Below the pieces are notes generated by a model. That model saw nothing but the letters and a program-made list of their open reading frames with translations, ran no database searches and had not been told where the DNA came from. A stretch of DNA of 64,000 nt from Hymenobacter psychrophilus (GTDB taxonomy: Bacteria; Bacteroidota; Bacteroidia; Cytophagales; Hymenobacteraceae). Both the position numbers and the translations under genes were made by a program. Positions within the stretch are counted from its first letter, which is position 1, and each line of letters opens with the position of its first letter. This document shows positions 23,714 through 32,159 of the stretch, piece by piece. The DNA is taken from positions 130,948 to 194,947 of the forward strand of contig NZ_FNOV01000007.1 of assembly GCF_900107135.1 (NCBI RefSeq). The letters are read 5' to 3'.

Positions 23714-24916
23714 ATGAAATCTGTTCTGTTGTTCTTGCTGATTTGTCTGCTGGGCGGGAGTGTTGCTCAGGCCCAGCAAGTCCTGCTCAAAGGCCGCGTA
23801 CTCGACGAGAAAGACAAGCCGGTGCCCTATGCCGGCGTAGGGGTGGTAGGTTCGGAAGTGGGCACCGCCACCAACGAAGCCGGCGAGTTTCTGCTTCGGG
23901 TACCGCGCCTGCCTCAGCAGATAACCATCAACAGTCTGGGCTTTGAGCCAACGATACTCAATGTAGCAACGGCGGCCAAGTCGCTGGAAGTCCGCCTTAA
24001 AAGTAGCCTCGTAGCCCTGCCCGAAGTACGGGTGCGCAACCCCGGGCAAGTAGCCACCGAGTTGGTGCAGCGCGCCAGCGCCAAGCTGGCCCGGCACCAG
24101 CGCGAAGCCATGTATGGGCAGGCTTTCTACCGCCAGAAACAGCGCCATAATGGCCGTTACACCGAATTTATGGATGCCTTCTATGATGTTCGCTTTACAG
24201 CGGAAGGTGTTAGCGGCTGGCAGCTGACGCAGGCCCGCTACGGGCAGGTAAGCGAGGAAACGGGCGTGGACATGATGAATTTCTCGGCGGCCATGCGCTT
24301 GATTCCGGTGTATGATCCTAAGCCCAGCCCGCGCAAGGTAGCCGTGCCGCTGGGGCCGCGCGCCAGCAAGCAGTTCGTATTTCAACTGCGCGAAATAATG
24401 CGTGATGAGTCGGGCGAAGTAGCCGTTATCGACTTCCTGCCCCGGCCCGAGCTGGGCCAGTCGGCGCTGAGCGGTACCCTCTACCTCGATATGCAGACGG
24501 CCGCCCTGCGCCGCATGGAGAGCCTGGTGCCTATTGCCGACCTTATGTCGCTGCAGTTTGGCGAAGGCACCAGCCTCGACTCGCAGAACATGCGCCTGAC
24601 AGCCGATTTTGTGCCCTACCAGGATTCACTCAGCCAGCTGCGGGCGGTGCGGGCCGAGCAGCGCATTGTGCTACGTTACCAGGGCCGCCCCGATACGACC
24701 ACGTTGAGCGGCAATCTATTCTTCTACCGCTACACCAAGGGGAGCAACACGAAAGGCTATAAGAGTACGGGTGTCAACTACAACGACCTCAAGCAGGCCC
24801 GTAGAGGCCCCTACGAACCGGAATTCTGGCGTAACCGCGAAGTGTTGCGCGCCTCGCCGGCCGAAGAGCGCGTTATTCGCGATATGGAGCAGCAGCAGGC
24901 TTTCGGCACGTTTTAG
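23714..24916 (+). CDS. Carboxypeptidase-like regulatory domain outer protein
   Basis: The 400-residue protein starts MKSVLLFLLICLLGGSVAQAQ, a signal peptide. It is followed by a CarboxypepD_reg-like beta domain (about 24-105: LLKGRVLDEKDKPVPYAGVGV, FLLRVPRLPQQITINSLGFE). The rest (about 110-400) is a beta-rich domain seen in many Bacteroidota secreted proteins, with ALPEVRVRNPGQVATELVQRA. There are no TonB-receptor plug or barrel motifs, and it is too short for one. The likely location is the periplasm or outer membrane. Function is unknown. A longer frame from 23603 lacks a sensible leader. Confidence 0.75.
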   Translation: MKSVLLFLLICLLGGSVAQAQQVLLKGRVLDEKDKPVPYAGVGVVGSEVGTATNEAGEFLLRVPRLPQQITINSLGFEPTILNVATAAKSLEVRLKSSLVALPEVRVRNPGQVATELVQRASAKLARHQREAMYGQAFYRQKQRHNGRYTEFMDAFYDVRFTAEGVSGWQLTQARYGQVSEETGVDMMNFSAAMRLIPVYDPKPSPRKVAVPLGPRASKQFVFQLREIMRDESGEVAVIDFLPRPELGQSALSGTLYLDMQTAALRRMESLVPIADLMSLQFGEGTSLDSQNMRLTADFVPYQDSLSQLRAVRAEQRIVLRYQGRPDTTTLSGNLFFYRYTKGSNTKGYKSTGVNYNDLKQARRGPYEPEFWRNREVLRASPAEERVIRDMEQQQAFGTF

Positions 24917-25016
24917 CCAAGGGCCCACATGGGATGGGGATAGGGTTTTTTAGTGAATTCGCCCTATCTTCCGCTAGCCGTAACCTTCCGGACTCCTTTC
25001 GGGTTACTGCTTAGCT

Positions 25017-25865
25017 ATGCCGCACCACCTAAGCGTACGAATCGACCCCAATTCCGGCTTTTGCTTTGGCGTCATCTATGCCATTCAGATGGCCGAAGAC
25101 CTGCTCGACGAGCAGGGATACCTGTATTGCCTGGGCGATATTGTGCACAACGATGAGGAAGTGGAACGGCTGGAGCGCCGGGGCCTGCGCATCATCGACT
25201 ACGACCAACTGGCTAATCTGCGCCGCGAGGCCGTGCTGATTAGGGCCCACGGCGAGCCGCCCAGCACGTATCAGATGGCCATGGAAAACGAGCTGACGCT
25301 GGTTGATGCCTCGTGCCCGGTAGTACTTAAGCTCCAGAACCGCATCAAAACCAGCTACGACAAGCAGGACCGCATTTTCATTTATGGCAAGCACGGCCAC
25401 GCGGAAGTGCGCGGCCTGCTGGGCCAGACCAGCGGCCAGGCCGTGGTGTTCGAGAGCCTAGAAGAGCTGCTGAGCCACGAGTTGCCGCCCCGCCTCACCC
25501 TCTACAGCCAGACCACTAAAAGCACCGATTCCTTCTACCGCATCAAAAATGAGTTGGTTGAGCGCGGCTATGAGGTAAACGCCAACGACACCATCTGCCG
25601 GCAGGTGAGCAACCGCGATAAAGACCTGCGTCGTTTTGCGAATCAGTTCGATCAGGTGGTATTCGTTTCGGGTACTAAAAGCTCCAACGGTAAGGTGCTT
25701 TATCAGGTCTGCAAGGATACCAACCCGGCCACCCACTTCATCTCCAAGGTTGATGACCTCGACCATAACTGGTTTGCGCCGGGCCAGAGTGTGGGTATCT
25801 GCGGGGCCACCAGCACTCCAATGTGGCAGATGGAGCAGGTGCGCGACGCGCTGCTGGCGCTGTAA
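25017..25865 (+). CDS. ispH: 4-Hydroxy-3-methylbut-2-enyl diphosphate reductase IspH
   Basis: The 282-residue enzyme has the three conserved cysteines that hold the iron-sulfur cluster: C16 (SGFCFGV), C100 (DASCPVV) and C194 (DTICRQVSNR). It also has the substrate motifs IRAHGEPP, YGKHGHAEVRGLLGQ, TLYSQTTKST, and SGTKSSNG. IspH makes IPP and DMAPP in the last step of the MEP pathway. It ends 16 bases before crtW, so the two are probably co-transcribed, joining precursor supply and pigment modification. Confidence 0.93.
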   Translation: MPHHLSVRIDPNSGFCFGVIYAIQMAEDLLDEQGYLYCLGDIVHNDEEVERLERRGLRIIDYDQLANLRREAVLIRAHGEPPSTYQMAMENELTLVDASCPVVLKLQNRIKTSYDKQDRIFIYGKHGHAEVRGLLGQTSGQAVVFESLEELLSHELPPRLTLYSQTTKSTDSFYRIKNELVERGYEVNANDTICRQVSNRDKDLRRFANQFDQVVFVSGTKSSNGKVLYQVCKDTNPATHFISKVDDLDHNWFAPGQSVGICGATSTPMWQMEQVRDALLAL

Positions 25866-25881
25866 ACGAGCGACTACCCCC

Positions 25882-26646
25882 ATGAGTGAACTGACGTACT
25901 CTGTTGCCGAAGTTGTTTCTGCCAGCCCGGCATCCGGGCCGCGCGCACGGGTGCGGCCGGCGCCGTTGCAGGGGCGGGGCGTGTTGGCGGCGGGGCTGAT
26001 TGTCGCCTGCTGGACTGGTTTACTGACGTTTCTATTGGCTTTTTACCAGCCCGATTGGCGCACCCCCTGGCCTTACCTGCTGGCGCTGCTGCAAACCCAT
26101 CTCTACACCGGCCTTTTCATTACGGCCCACGATGCCATGCATGGCGTGGTGAGCCCGAATAAGCGCCTCAACAAGTACATTGGCACGTTGGCGGCGGGTT
26201 TGTTTGCCTTCAACTGGTTTCCGGGCATGCTGGCCAAGCACCATGCTCACCACCGCCACGTGGCTACCGAAGACGACCCCGATTTCCATAACGGCCGCCA
26301 TCCGGGCTTTCTGCCCTGGTTCGTGCGCTTTGCCTGGAACTACGTAACGGTGTGGCAGGTGTTGCTGATGGCCGTTACCTACAATGTGCTCAAGCTATTT
26401 TTCCCGCAGGCCAACGTTATTGCTTTCTGGATGCTGCCGGCGGTGTTGGGTACGTTTCAGCTGTTTTATTTCGGGACCTACCTGCCGCACCGCGGCGAAC
26501 ACGCGGCCGACAACCTGCACAAGTCGCGCAGCCAGTTCCGCCACCACGTATGGGCCTTCGTGAGCTGCTACTTTTTCGGCTACCACTACGAGCACCACGA
26601 CCAACCCTACTTGCCTTGGTGGCGGCTTTGGCAGGCGAAGGGTTGA
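25882..26646 (+). CDS. crtW: Beta-carotene ketolase CrtW-like (fatty acid desaturase family)
   Basis: The 254-residue membrane protein has the three histidine boxes of di-iron ketolases/desaturases: HDAMHG, HHAHHRHV and HYEHHDQPYLPWW, plus HRGEH. It has about four membrane segments. Length and the FNWFPGMLAKHHAHH region fit CrtW, which inserts 4-keto groups in beta-ionone rings (echinenone, canthaxanthin, or astaxanthin with CrtZ). The start is ATG 25882, 16 bases after ispH. The first 35 residues are a soluble Ala/Arg/Pro-rich tail. It could act on another carotenoid ring; the exact substrate needs pigment analysis. The gene is convergent with the LytTR regulator, 17 bases away. Confidence 0.85.
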   Translation: MSELTYSVAEVVSASPASGPRARVRPAPLQGRGVLAAGLIVACWTGLLTFLLAFYQPDWRTPWPYLLALLQTHLYTGLFITAHDAMHGVVSPNKRLNKYIGTLAAGLFAFNWFPGMLAKHHAHHRHVATEDDPDFHNGRHPGFLPWFVRFAWNYVTVWQVLLMAVTYNVLKLFFPQANVIAFWMLPAVLGTFQLFYFGTYLPHRGEHAADNLHKSRSQFRHHVWAFVSCYFFGYHYEHHDQPYLPWWRLWQAKG

Positions 26647-26663
26647 CCAGCAATTCCTGCCGC

Positions 26664-27398
26664 TTAATTCCTTCTAATGAGGGTGGTATTTACAATCTGC
26701 TCGGTTACCCGTTCGCGGTAGGTCTGGCCCAGCGGCAGGGCGTGGCCGGCCACTTTCACTTCTATCGAACTCATCGAGTCGATGCGGGCAGCATTAACGA
26801 GGTAGGAGCGGTGGGTGCGCACAAACAGGCCGGTAGGCAGTTGTTGCTCCAGGTTTTTGAGGTTGACCAGCGTCAGGTGCGAGCGGCCGTCGGCGGTATT
26901 GATTTTGGTGAAGTCCTTTAGTGCCTCAATGTAGAGCACCTCGCGGTAGTGCAGGCGCACAAACTGGGCATCGGTGCGAATAAAAAACGAGCCCCAGCCA
27001 GTGGCCGGGTCCGATGGCTGCTCCGCTAGGCCGGCCTGCCCGCGCAACAGGCTGGCAACTTTGTTCACGGCCTTCAGAAAGCGGTCGGGCGAAATAGGCT
27101 TGAGCAGGAAATCGATTACATCGAGGTTGAACCCCTCCATGGCGTACTGCGGATGCGCCGTCATGAGTACGACCAGCGGGGGTTGGTGCAGTGACTTCAC
27201 TAGGTCGATGCCGCTGAGGTGAGGCATGGTAACGTCGGAAAAAAGCACTTGCACCGGGTGCTCCAGCAGGTAACGGTGGGCTTCGAGCGGGTCGGTGAAG
27301 GCCGCTTTGACTTCCAGCACATTCGTCATGCTTGCATAAGCCCGGAGCAGCTCCAGCACCAGTTGGTCGTCGTCGAGGAGCAGGCAGGTTATTTTCAT
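26664..27398 (-). CDS. LytTR-family response regulator
   Basis: The 244-residue protein has a CheY-like receiver domain (1-120) with the acidic pocket LLDDD (8-11), phosphorylated aspartate D55 (VLFSDVTMPH) and a lysine in FLLKPIS. A LytTR DNA-binding domain (about 140-240) follows: FIRTDAQFVRLHYREVLYIE, FVRTHRSYLVN and LPLGQTYRERV. Such regulators normally pair with a LytS/YehU-type membrane histidine kinase; no kinase gene is adjacent, so this one is an orphan here. Targets are unknown. Strong terminator structures lie further upstream at 27579-27623. Confidence 0.9.
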   Translation of the reverse strand: MKITCLLLDDDQLVLELLRAYASMTNVLEVKAAFTDPLEAHRYLLEHPVQVLFSDVTMPHLSGIDLVKSLHQPPLVVLMTAHPQYAMEGFNLDVIDFLLKPISPDRFLKAVNKVASLLRGQAGLAEQPSDPATGWGSFFIRTDAQFVRLHYREVLYIEALKDFTKINTADGRSHLTLVNLKNLEQQLPTGLFVRTHRSYLVNAARIDSMSSIEVKVAGHALPLGQTYRERVTEQIVNTTLIRRN

Positions 27399-27578
27399 GG
27401 AAGAAATACGGAACCTAAGGAGGTAGGTGAATATAGCCGGATGAAACCAGATTATTTCAATAGTAAGGAAAAATATGGCAAGTTCGTCTGGTATTCAAGG
27501 CGGTTGGTATACTATTTATTCTGATTGCTATACCATCTGTAGTTTTGGCAACCTGGATTTCGGACAGCGCAAAAACCC

Positions 27579-27623
27579 CGGCGGCCAGCAGTAAACCCTT
27601 GAGTAGGTTACTGCTGGCCGCCG
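27579..27623 (-). terminator. Strong terminator of the metal operon
   Basis: A perfect 16-bp stem (CGGCGGCCAGCAGTAA with its complement at 27608-27623) has a 13-base loop and is flanked by A- and T-rich tails on both sides. On the minus strand it follows the HMA-domain gene; it could work in both directions. Confidence 0.85.
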
Positions 27624-27675
27624 AAGTTTTCGCGTTGGATTCTAGCCAACTGCTGGCCGAATCTGCCCGGAAAGT

Positions 27676-28041
27676 TTAGTGAACGTCGTTGGTTTTTTTG
27701 CAGCACTCCGGCAGCCGCTCGTAGGCCTTGTCGTCGGCCAACTGACCGTTGGCGTCGTAGCCGGTTTTCTGGATGGCTGCGCTGAGCGCACTGGGGTTGG
27801 TTTTATCGGGACGGTAAGTAACGGTCAGCATCTGGCTGGGCACGTCGAGCGTGGCCTGCTGCACGCCTTTTTCGTAGGCCATGGCCTTTTCGAGGCGGGC
27901 CTTACACATGTCACACACAGCCGAGGTCTTGATTTGCAGCGTTTCGGTAGTGGGGCCTTTGGCCTTGTTCTTGGTCTGAGCAAAAGCGCCGCTCGAAATC
28001 AACAGCAGGCAGGAGAGCAGGAAAGAAGGGAAGAATTTCAT
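27676..28041 (-). CDS. Secreted heavy-metal-associated (HMA) domain protein
   Basis: The 121-residue protein has a signal peptide (MKFFPSFLLSCLLLISSGAFAQ) and one HMA domain (about 34-100) with the metal site C-D-M-C-K (TSAVCDMCKARLEKAM), a variant of MxCxxC. A C-terminal PECCKK adds two cysteines. It is likely a periplasmic copper or related soft-metal carrier. It is the last gene of a three-gene operon after the TonB receptor and the HYC_CC_PP-like gene, and is followed by the strong terminator at 27579-27623. Confidence 0.82.
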   Translation of the reverse strand: MKFFPSFLLSCLLLISSGAFAQTKNKAKGPTTETLQIKTSAVCDMCKARLEKAMAYEKGVQQATLDVPSQMLTVTYRPDKTNPSALSAAIQKTGYDANGQLADDKAYERLPECCKKTNDVH

Positions 28042-28102
28042 AGGTAGAAAACAGAAAGTGAGGGAAAAAAAGTGCGTTTACAGGTGAAAAAAGGCCGATA
28101 TA

Positions 28103-30349
28103 CTACGGCAGCGTGAAGCGCATGCCCAGGTAACTCATGCGCCCGTATACCGGGCCCCATGCCATGGCCGCATCGAAAGCCGGGCCAAACGGTGCCTCGG
28201 CTCCCTGAATGGGGTTGCGCTGGCGGTAATTGGTTAGGTTCTCGACGCCGGCGTACACCTCCCAGCGCTTGAAAGCCCGCGTGATCTGGGTGTTGAGCAG
28301 AGCGTAGCGGGGGCTAAGCGACCGGCCCAAGTCGGCTGTGCCAGGCTCGGGAGCCAAGGGCCGCCGGCCGTAGCCCTGCACTGTCAGGTCGGCGCGCCAC
28401 TTATCGAAGGCCGTGGCGTAAGCCAGGTTGAGAAACAGGCGGTGGCGGGGCACCAGCACCCGCGGCAGTAACTCGCCGCTGTAGGTGGTCTGTACATCGA
28501 GGTATTTGTAGGCGGCCTTGGCTTCCAGGCCCTTCAGGGGCTGCACCTGCACTTCGGCCAGGAAACTGCGCGAGTAGCTGCGCCCGCCCGGCTCCAGATT
28601 ACCAATCAGTAACTGGTCGGGGGCGGTATAGGAATCGACCACCACCTGGTTCTGAAATTCGGTGTGGTAGTAATCGGCCACGAGCGTGCCCTGGCGGCCG
28701 AAGGCGTTGAAGTACTGGGTGGCCGAGCCGCCCAGGCTCCAGGCCTTTTCGGGTTGCAGATCGGGGCTGATAACAAAGTCGCGCGAGCTGACAAACATAC
28801 CCGAGTTTTCGGCCAGCGGATTGGCTACCCGCAGGCCCTTGCCGGCCGCAAAGCGCAACACCGTGTTCTTGGCCGGGTCGTACTTCACGTTCAGGCGGGG
28901 CGTAAGCAGCCAGCCGTAGAGGTTGTGCCGGTCGAGGCGCAGGCCCCCGACTACCGTCAGGTTGCTGGCGTTCTGGTAGGTGTACTCGCCGAACGCGCCC
29001 GGCACCTGCTCGCGGCGGTTGCGGGCCAGCAGTGCCGCGCTGGTAGTGCTGGGGTTGTAGGTTTCGCGGTAGTCGTCGTGCAGAAAGCTCAGGCCGGTGC
29101 GGTAGGTGTGGGCCGTGGTCCCGATGATGCTCTGAAACAGCAGCGTGGCCAGCCCCGTGCGCTGGCGGCCGTCGTAGTCGCGGCGGCCGTAGCGGGAGGT
29201 GAAGTCGTGGTCGGTACCGCTCAACAGCAGCCCCAGGCTCTGGTAGGGCCGGCCGGCCCAGGCGTAGCTGGCTTTGGCGTAGCCGGTGTAGCGGTTGGTT
29301 TCCTGCGTGATGCCGTAATAGGGGCCGGGCGCCTCTTCGCGGAAGCCCACTTGCCCGCCCTGGCGGGTTTCACGCAGCGCGCCCAGCCCGACTTCGGTCA
29401 CGAAGCCATTGCCCGAGTTGTACTTCCACTTATTGAACGCGTTGAACTGGGTGGCCCGGGGCAGGTCCAAAAAGCCGTCGTCGTTGCGGTCGATGCGGCC
29501 GCCCAGGTGGTCGGTGTGCAGCAACAGGGCCGTGCTCAGCTTGGGCGTGAGCCGGGTGGCCAGGTTCAGGTTGAGGTCGAATTTGCCCATGTCGTTGACG
29601 TAGGCGTTGAAGTGCAGGCGGTCGGTTTTGGCGGGGTCTTTCAGGTGGATGTTCACCTGGCCGGCAATGCTCTCGTAGCCGTTCACTACCGAGCCCATGC
29701 CCTTAATAATGTCGATGCCCTCAATCCAGGGGCCGGCCAGGTAGCCCAGGCGGTAAGGCGTGGCCAGCCCGCGCAGGGCCGGCAGATTTTCCAGCGTCAG
29801 CAGCGTGTAAGCCCCATCGAGCCCCAACAGCTGAATCTGCTTGGCCCCCGACACGGCGTCGGAGGTCGATACTTCTACCGAGGCGTTGGTTTCGAAACTC
29901 TCGGCCAGGTTGCAGCAGGCCGATTTGGTGAGGTCGCGGCTGGTGATAACCTGGGTGTTGGTGGGCGTGAGGCCCGAGTAGGCCAGGGCCCGGGCCTGCA
30001 CCTGCACTTCGCCAAGTTCGGCGGAGCGGCGGAGCGGCACGCGAAGGTAGCGGCTATCGGCCCGCACGGTGTCGGCCAGGTAACCCAGAAAATTGATGAT
30101 GAGCCGGTTGTCGGTGCCGGCGGGGCGCACCAGCGAGAAGGCGCCCTGCTCGTCGGTAGTGGTGGCCCCGGCGGGGTTGCTCAGCCAGCGGACGACGGCG
30201 CCGGGCACGGGGGTGCTGGTGGTGGCATCGAGCACCTGCCCGCGCACGGGAGCCACGGAAGGGTCGGGCGTCTGGGCCCGGGCGGCACTGGCTGCCAGCA
30301 CGAGGCCGGCCACTGCCAACGCCCGGCTATGCCGGATAGAGGAATTCAT
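28103..30349 (-). CDS. TonB-dependent outer-membrane receptor, probably for metal
   Basis: The 748-residue protein starts at ATG 30349 with a signal peptide (ALAVAGLVLAASAARAQ). A carboxypeptidase-like beta domain (about 30-110) follows, then the TonB plug (about 125-235; LTPTNTQVITSRDLTKSACC, GSVVNGYESIAGQVNIHLKD), and a beta-barrel to the end. It transports a substrate across the outer membrane with TonB/ExbBD energy. Neighbouring HMA-domain and HYC_CC_PP-like proteins suggest copper or another cation. The plug region carries an unusual adjacent cysteine pair (KSACCNLAES) where metal could bind. Confidence 0.88.
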   Translation of the reverse strand: MNSSIRHSRALAVAGLVLAASAARAQTPDPSVAPVRGQVLDATTSTPVPGAVVRWLSNPAGATTTDEQGAFSLVRPAGTDNRLIINFLGYLADTVRADSRYLRVPLRRSAELGEVQVQARALAYSGLTPTNTQVITSRDLTKSACCNLAESFETNASVEVSTSDAVSGAKQIQLLGLDGAYTLLTLENLPALRGLATPYRLGYLAGPWIEGIDIIKGMGSVVNGYESIAGQVNIHLKDPAKTDRLHFNAYVNDMGKFDLNLNLATRLTPKLSTALLLHTDHLGGRIDRNDDGFLDLPRATQFNAFNKWKYNSGNGFVTEVGLGALRETRQGGQVGFREEAPGPYYGITQETNRYTGYAKASYAWAGRPYQSLGLLLSGTDHDFTSRYGRRDYDGRQRTGLATLLFQSIIGTTAHTYRTGLSFLHDDYRETYNPSTTSAALLARNRREQVPGAFGEYTYQNASNLTVVGGLRLDRHNLYGWLLTPRLNVKYDPAKNTVLRFAAGKGLRVANPLAENSGMFVSSRDFVISPDLQPEKAWSLGGSATQYFNAFGRQGTLVADYYHTEFQNQVVVDSYTAPDQLLIGNLEPGGRSYSRSFLAEVQVQPLKGLEAKAAYKYLDVQTTYSGELLPRVLVPRHRLFLNLAYATAFDKWRADLTVQGYGRRPLAPEPGTADLGRSLSPRYALLNTQITRAFKRWEVYAGVENLTNYRQRNPIQGAEAPFGPAFDAAMAWGPVYGRMSYLGMRFTLP

Positions 30350-30441
30350 AAAAAGCAGGTATTTAGCGTTTTCCGAAATAAGCGCCGACCCAACCGGGCC
30401 CGGCAAAGCGGGCTGCCCAAACGGCAGCCTCCGGAAAAACG

Positions 30442-30885
30442 CTAAACGACCAGTATGCCCACCCGCACGAGCAACGCCCGCCCGCCCAGCGGCGGCGGCG
30501 ACGAGTCGGCCGCGTACCAGTGCGCTGCGGCCCGGTGCAGGGCAGCAGCTTTAAAGGCCGGGAACGGGGCCGTGGGCCAGGCCGGCAGCAGGGCCGGTAC
30601 CGACGTCTTCGCCCAGTTCAACTGCGCCGAAGCGGCATCGAGCTTATGAAAATGAGCACCGAACTCACAGCACGACTTAACCAGAGGAACCACTTCGGCC
30701 TGGTGGGGACTATCGGCCGTCTGCACTGGCGGGCAGCCATGCCGGGCGGGCCGGAAGATAACGTCGGTGCTGCGCTGTCCGCTTTGCAGGCACAGGTGCT
30801 GCTGCACCGCCAGGCCCACCGAGGAGGTGAGCACCAGCAGGGCCAGCCAGACACTGAAGAGCCGATGGAGAAGCGGACGTTTCAT
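30442..30885 (-). CDS. HYC_CC_PP-like small exported protein
   Basis: The 147-residue protein (MKRPLLHRLFSVWLALLVLT) has a signal peptide or membrane anchor to about residue 30. Then come the three features that name the HYC_CC_PP family: a histidine/cysteine element (here QQHLCLQ), an adjacent cysteine pair (KSCCEFGAHFHKLD) and a proline-glycine motif near the C-terminus (SPPPLGGRALL). These proteins sit beside TonB receptors and HMA proteins in Bacteroidota and are thought to handle metals; no activity is established. A TATCTTTG box (30895-30902) a few bases before the ATG at 30885 supports this start and near-leaderless transcription of the operon. Confidence 0.7.
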   Translation of the reverse strand: MKRPLLHRLFSVWLALLVLTSSVGLAVQQHLCLQSGQRSTDVIFRPARHGCPPVQTADSPHQAEVVPLVKSCCEFGAHFHKLDAASAQLNWAKTSVPALLPAWPTAPFPAFKAAALHRAAAHWYAADSSPPPLGGRALLVRVGILVV

Positions 30886-30894
30886 AAGCACCAG

Positions 30895-30902
30895 CAAAGA
30901 TA
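30895..30902 (-). promoter_or_regulatory. -7 box for the metal operon
   Basis: TATCTTTG on the minus strand (30902 to 30895) matches TAnnTTTG and lies only 9 bases before the ATG at 30885. No clear TTG is found at -33, so an activator or weak promoter is possible. Confidence 0.4.
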
Positions 30903-31079
30903 CAGCATGCAGCGCCGGGAGCTCGTTCGGGATGGAGGCCGGGTTGTTCAGGCTTCAGGGCTGCGGGCCGAAGCGCCCGCATAAACAGGCAGCGCATCGG
31001 GGCTGAGCCGCCTTTTTTCTCCAGACTCCTCGGCGGGAATGCTCCGGGTGGCTGGGCGGCAGAAAACAGGAAAGTCGGG

Positions 31080-31109
31080 TTGGCTTTGCCCGCCAGATGT
31101 GTACTTTTG
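31080..31109 (+). promoter_or_regulatory. Promoter of the dcw cluster
   Basis: TTG (31080-31082), 19 bases, then TACTTTTG (31102-31109): a full match to the Bacteroidota primary promoter. It would give a leader of about 110 bases before rsmH. In many bacteria mraZ occupies this place; no mraZ frame is seen in 30903-31225. Confidence 0.7.
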
Positions 31110-31225
31110 ACTTCCAACGAATTCAATAAGCAATACCGGCAGGCGTTAGCGTGCCGTTTTCCGGAGCCTGACGCAGGGGAAGCCCGACAGCCTGCCCGGC
31201 CCCCGAGTTTTAGCCCCGCCCCGCC

Positions 31226-32155
31226 GTGCCCGATTACAACAACGATACTGCCTACCACCGCCCGGTGATGCTGCGCGAGTGCCTCGATGCCCTCGACCTG
31301 CAGCCCGCGGGCCGCTACGTAGATGTTACGTTTGGCGGCGGCGGCCACTCGGCCCGCATGCTGGAGCGGCTGCAAAGCCCCGGCCACCTCTACAGCTTCG
31401 ACCAGGATGCCGATGCCGAGGCCGAGGCCGCCCAGCTGGCCCGGCCCGAGTTTACGTTCATCCGCGCCAACTTCCGCCACCTGTTTCAGGAGCTTGGCCA
31501 GCGCGGAGCTCTGCCCGTCGATGGTCTGCTGGCCGATTTAGGCGTCTCGTCGCACCAGTTTGATACGCCGGAGCGCGGCTTCAGCACCCGCTTCGACGGG
31601 CCGCTGGATATGCGCATGGACCCCGACGGCCCCGACGCCTCGGCTGCCGACCTCATCAACGAATACTCCGAGGCCGAGCTACACCGCATTTTCGGCATGT
31701 ACGGCGAGGTAACCAACGCCCGTACGCTGGCCGCCACGGTGGCCTCGGCGCGCCGCGGACAGTCCATTACCACCATTGCGGCCCTCAAGAAAGCCATTGC
31801 GCCCTGCACGCCGCGGGGCAAGGAAAACAAGTACCTGGCCCAGGTTTTCCAGGCCCTGCGCATCGAGGCCAACGACGAAATGGCCGCCCTGCGCGAGATG
31901 CTGGAGCAAACCGCCCGGGTGTTGCGCCCCGGTGGCCGGCTGGTGGTGATGAGCTACCACTCGCTCGAAGACCGGCTGGTAAAGAACTTCCTGGCCAAGG
32001 GGAAATTCTTTGGTGAAGCCGATAAGGACTTGTTTGGCCGCACCGATTTGCCCTTCGAGGTCGTTACCCGCAAGCCCCTGGAGGCTACGCCCGAAGAAAT
32101 TGCCCTCAACAGCCGCGCGCGTTCGGCGAAGCTGCGCATCGCAATTAAAAAGTAA
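31226..32155 (+). CDS. rsmH: 16S rRNA (cytosine-1402-N4)-methyltransferase RsmH
   Basis: The 309-residue enzyme starts at GTG 31226 (PDYNNDTAYHRPVMLRECL after the initiator). Markers are YVDVTFGGGGHSARML (SAM binding), LYSFDQDADA, LLADLGVSSHQFD, GFSTRFDGPLDMRMD and VLRPGGRLVVMSYHSLEDR. It methylates N4 of C1402 in the 16S rRNA decoding site with RsmI. This gene (also called mraW) opens the dcw cluster in this genome, directly behind the 31080-31109 promoter. The ftsL-like gene starts four bases after its stop. Confidence 0.95.
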   Translation: MPDYNNDTAYHRPVMLRECLDALDLQPAGRYVDVTFGGGGHSARMLERLQSPGHLYSFDQDADAEAEAAQLARPEFTFIRANFRHLFQELGQRGALPVDGLLADLGVSSHQFDTPERGFSTRFDGPLDMRMDPDGPDASAADLINEYSEAELHRIFGMYGEVTNARTLAATVASARRGQSITTIAALKKAIAPCTPRGKENKYLAQVFQALRIEANDEMAALREMLEQTARVLRPGGRLVVMSYHSLEDRLVKNFLAKGKFFGEADKDLFGRTDLPFEVVTRKPLEATPEEIALNSRARSAKLRIAIKK

Positions 32156-32159
32156 ACAG

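Noticed and set aside
28664..30445. A 593-codon plus-strand open frame opposite the TonB receptor
   Set aside because: Same cause: antisense shadow of a GC-rich gene with clear plug and barrel motifs on the other strand.
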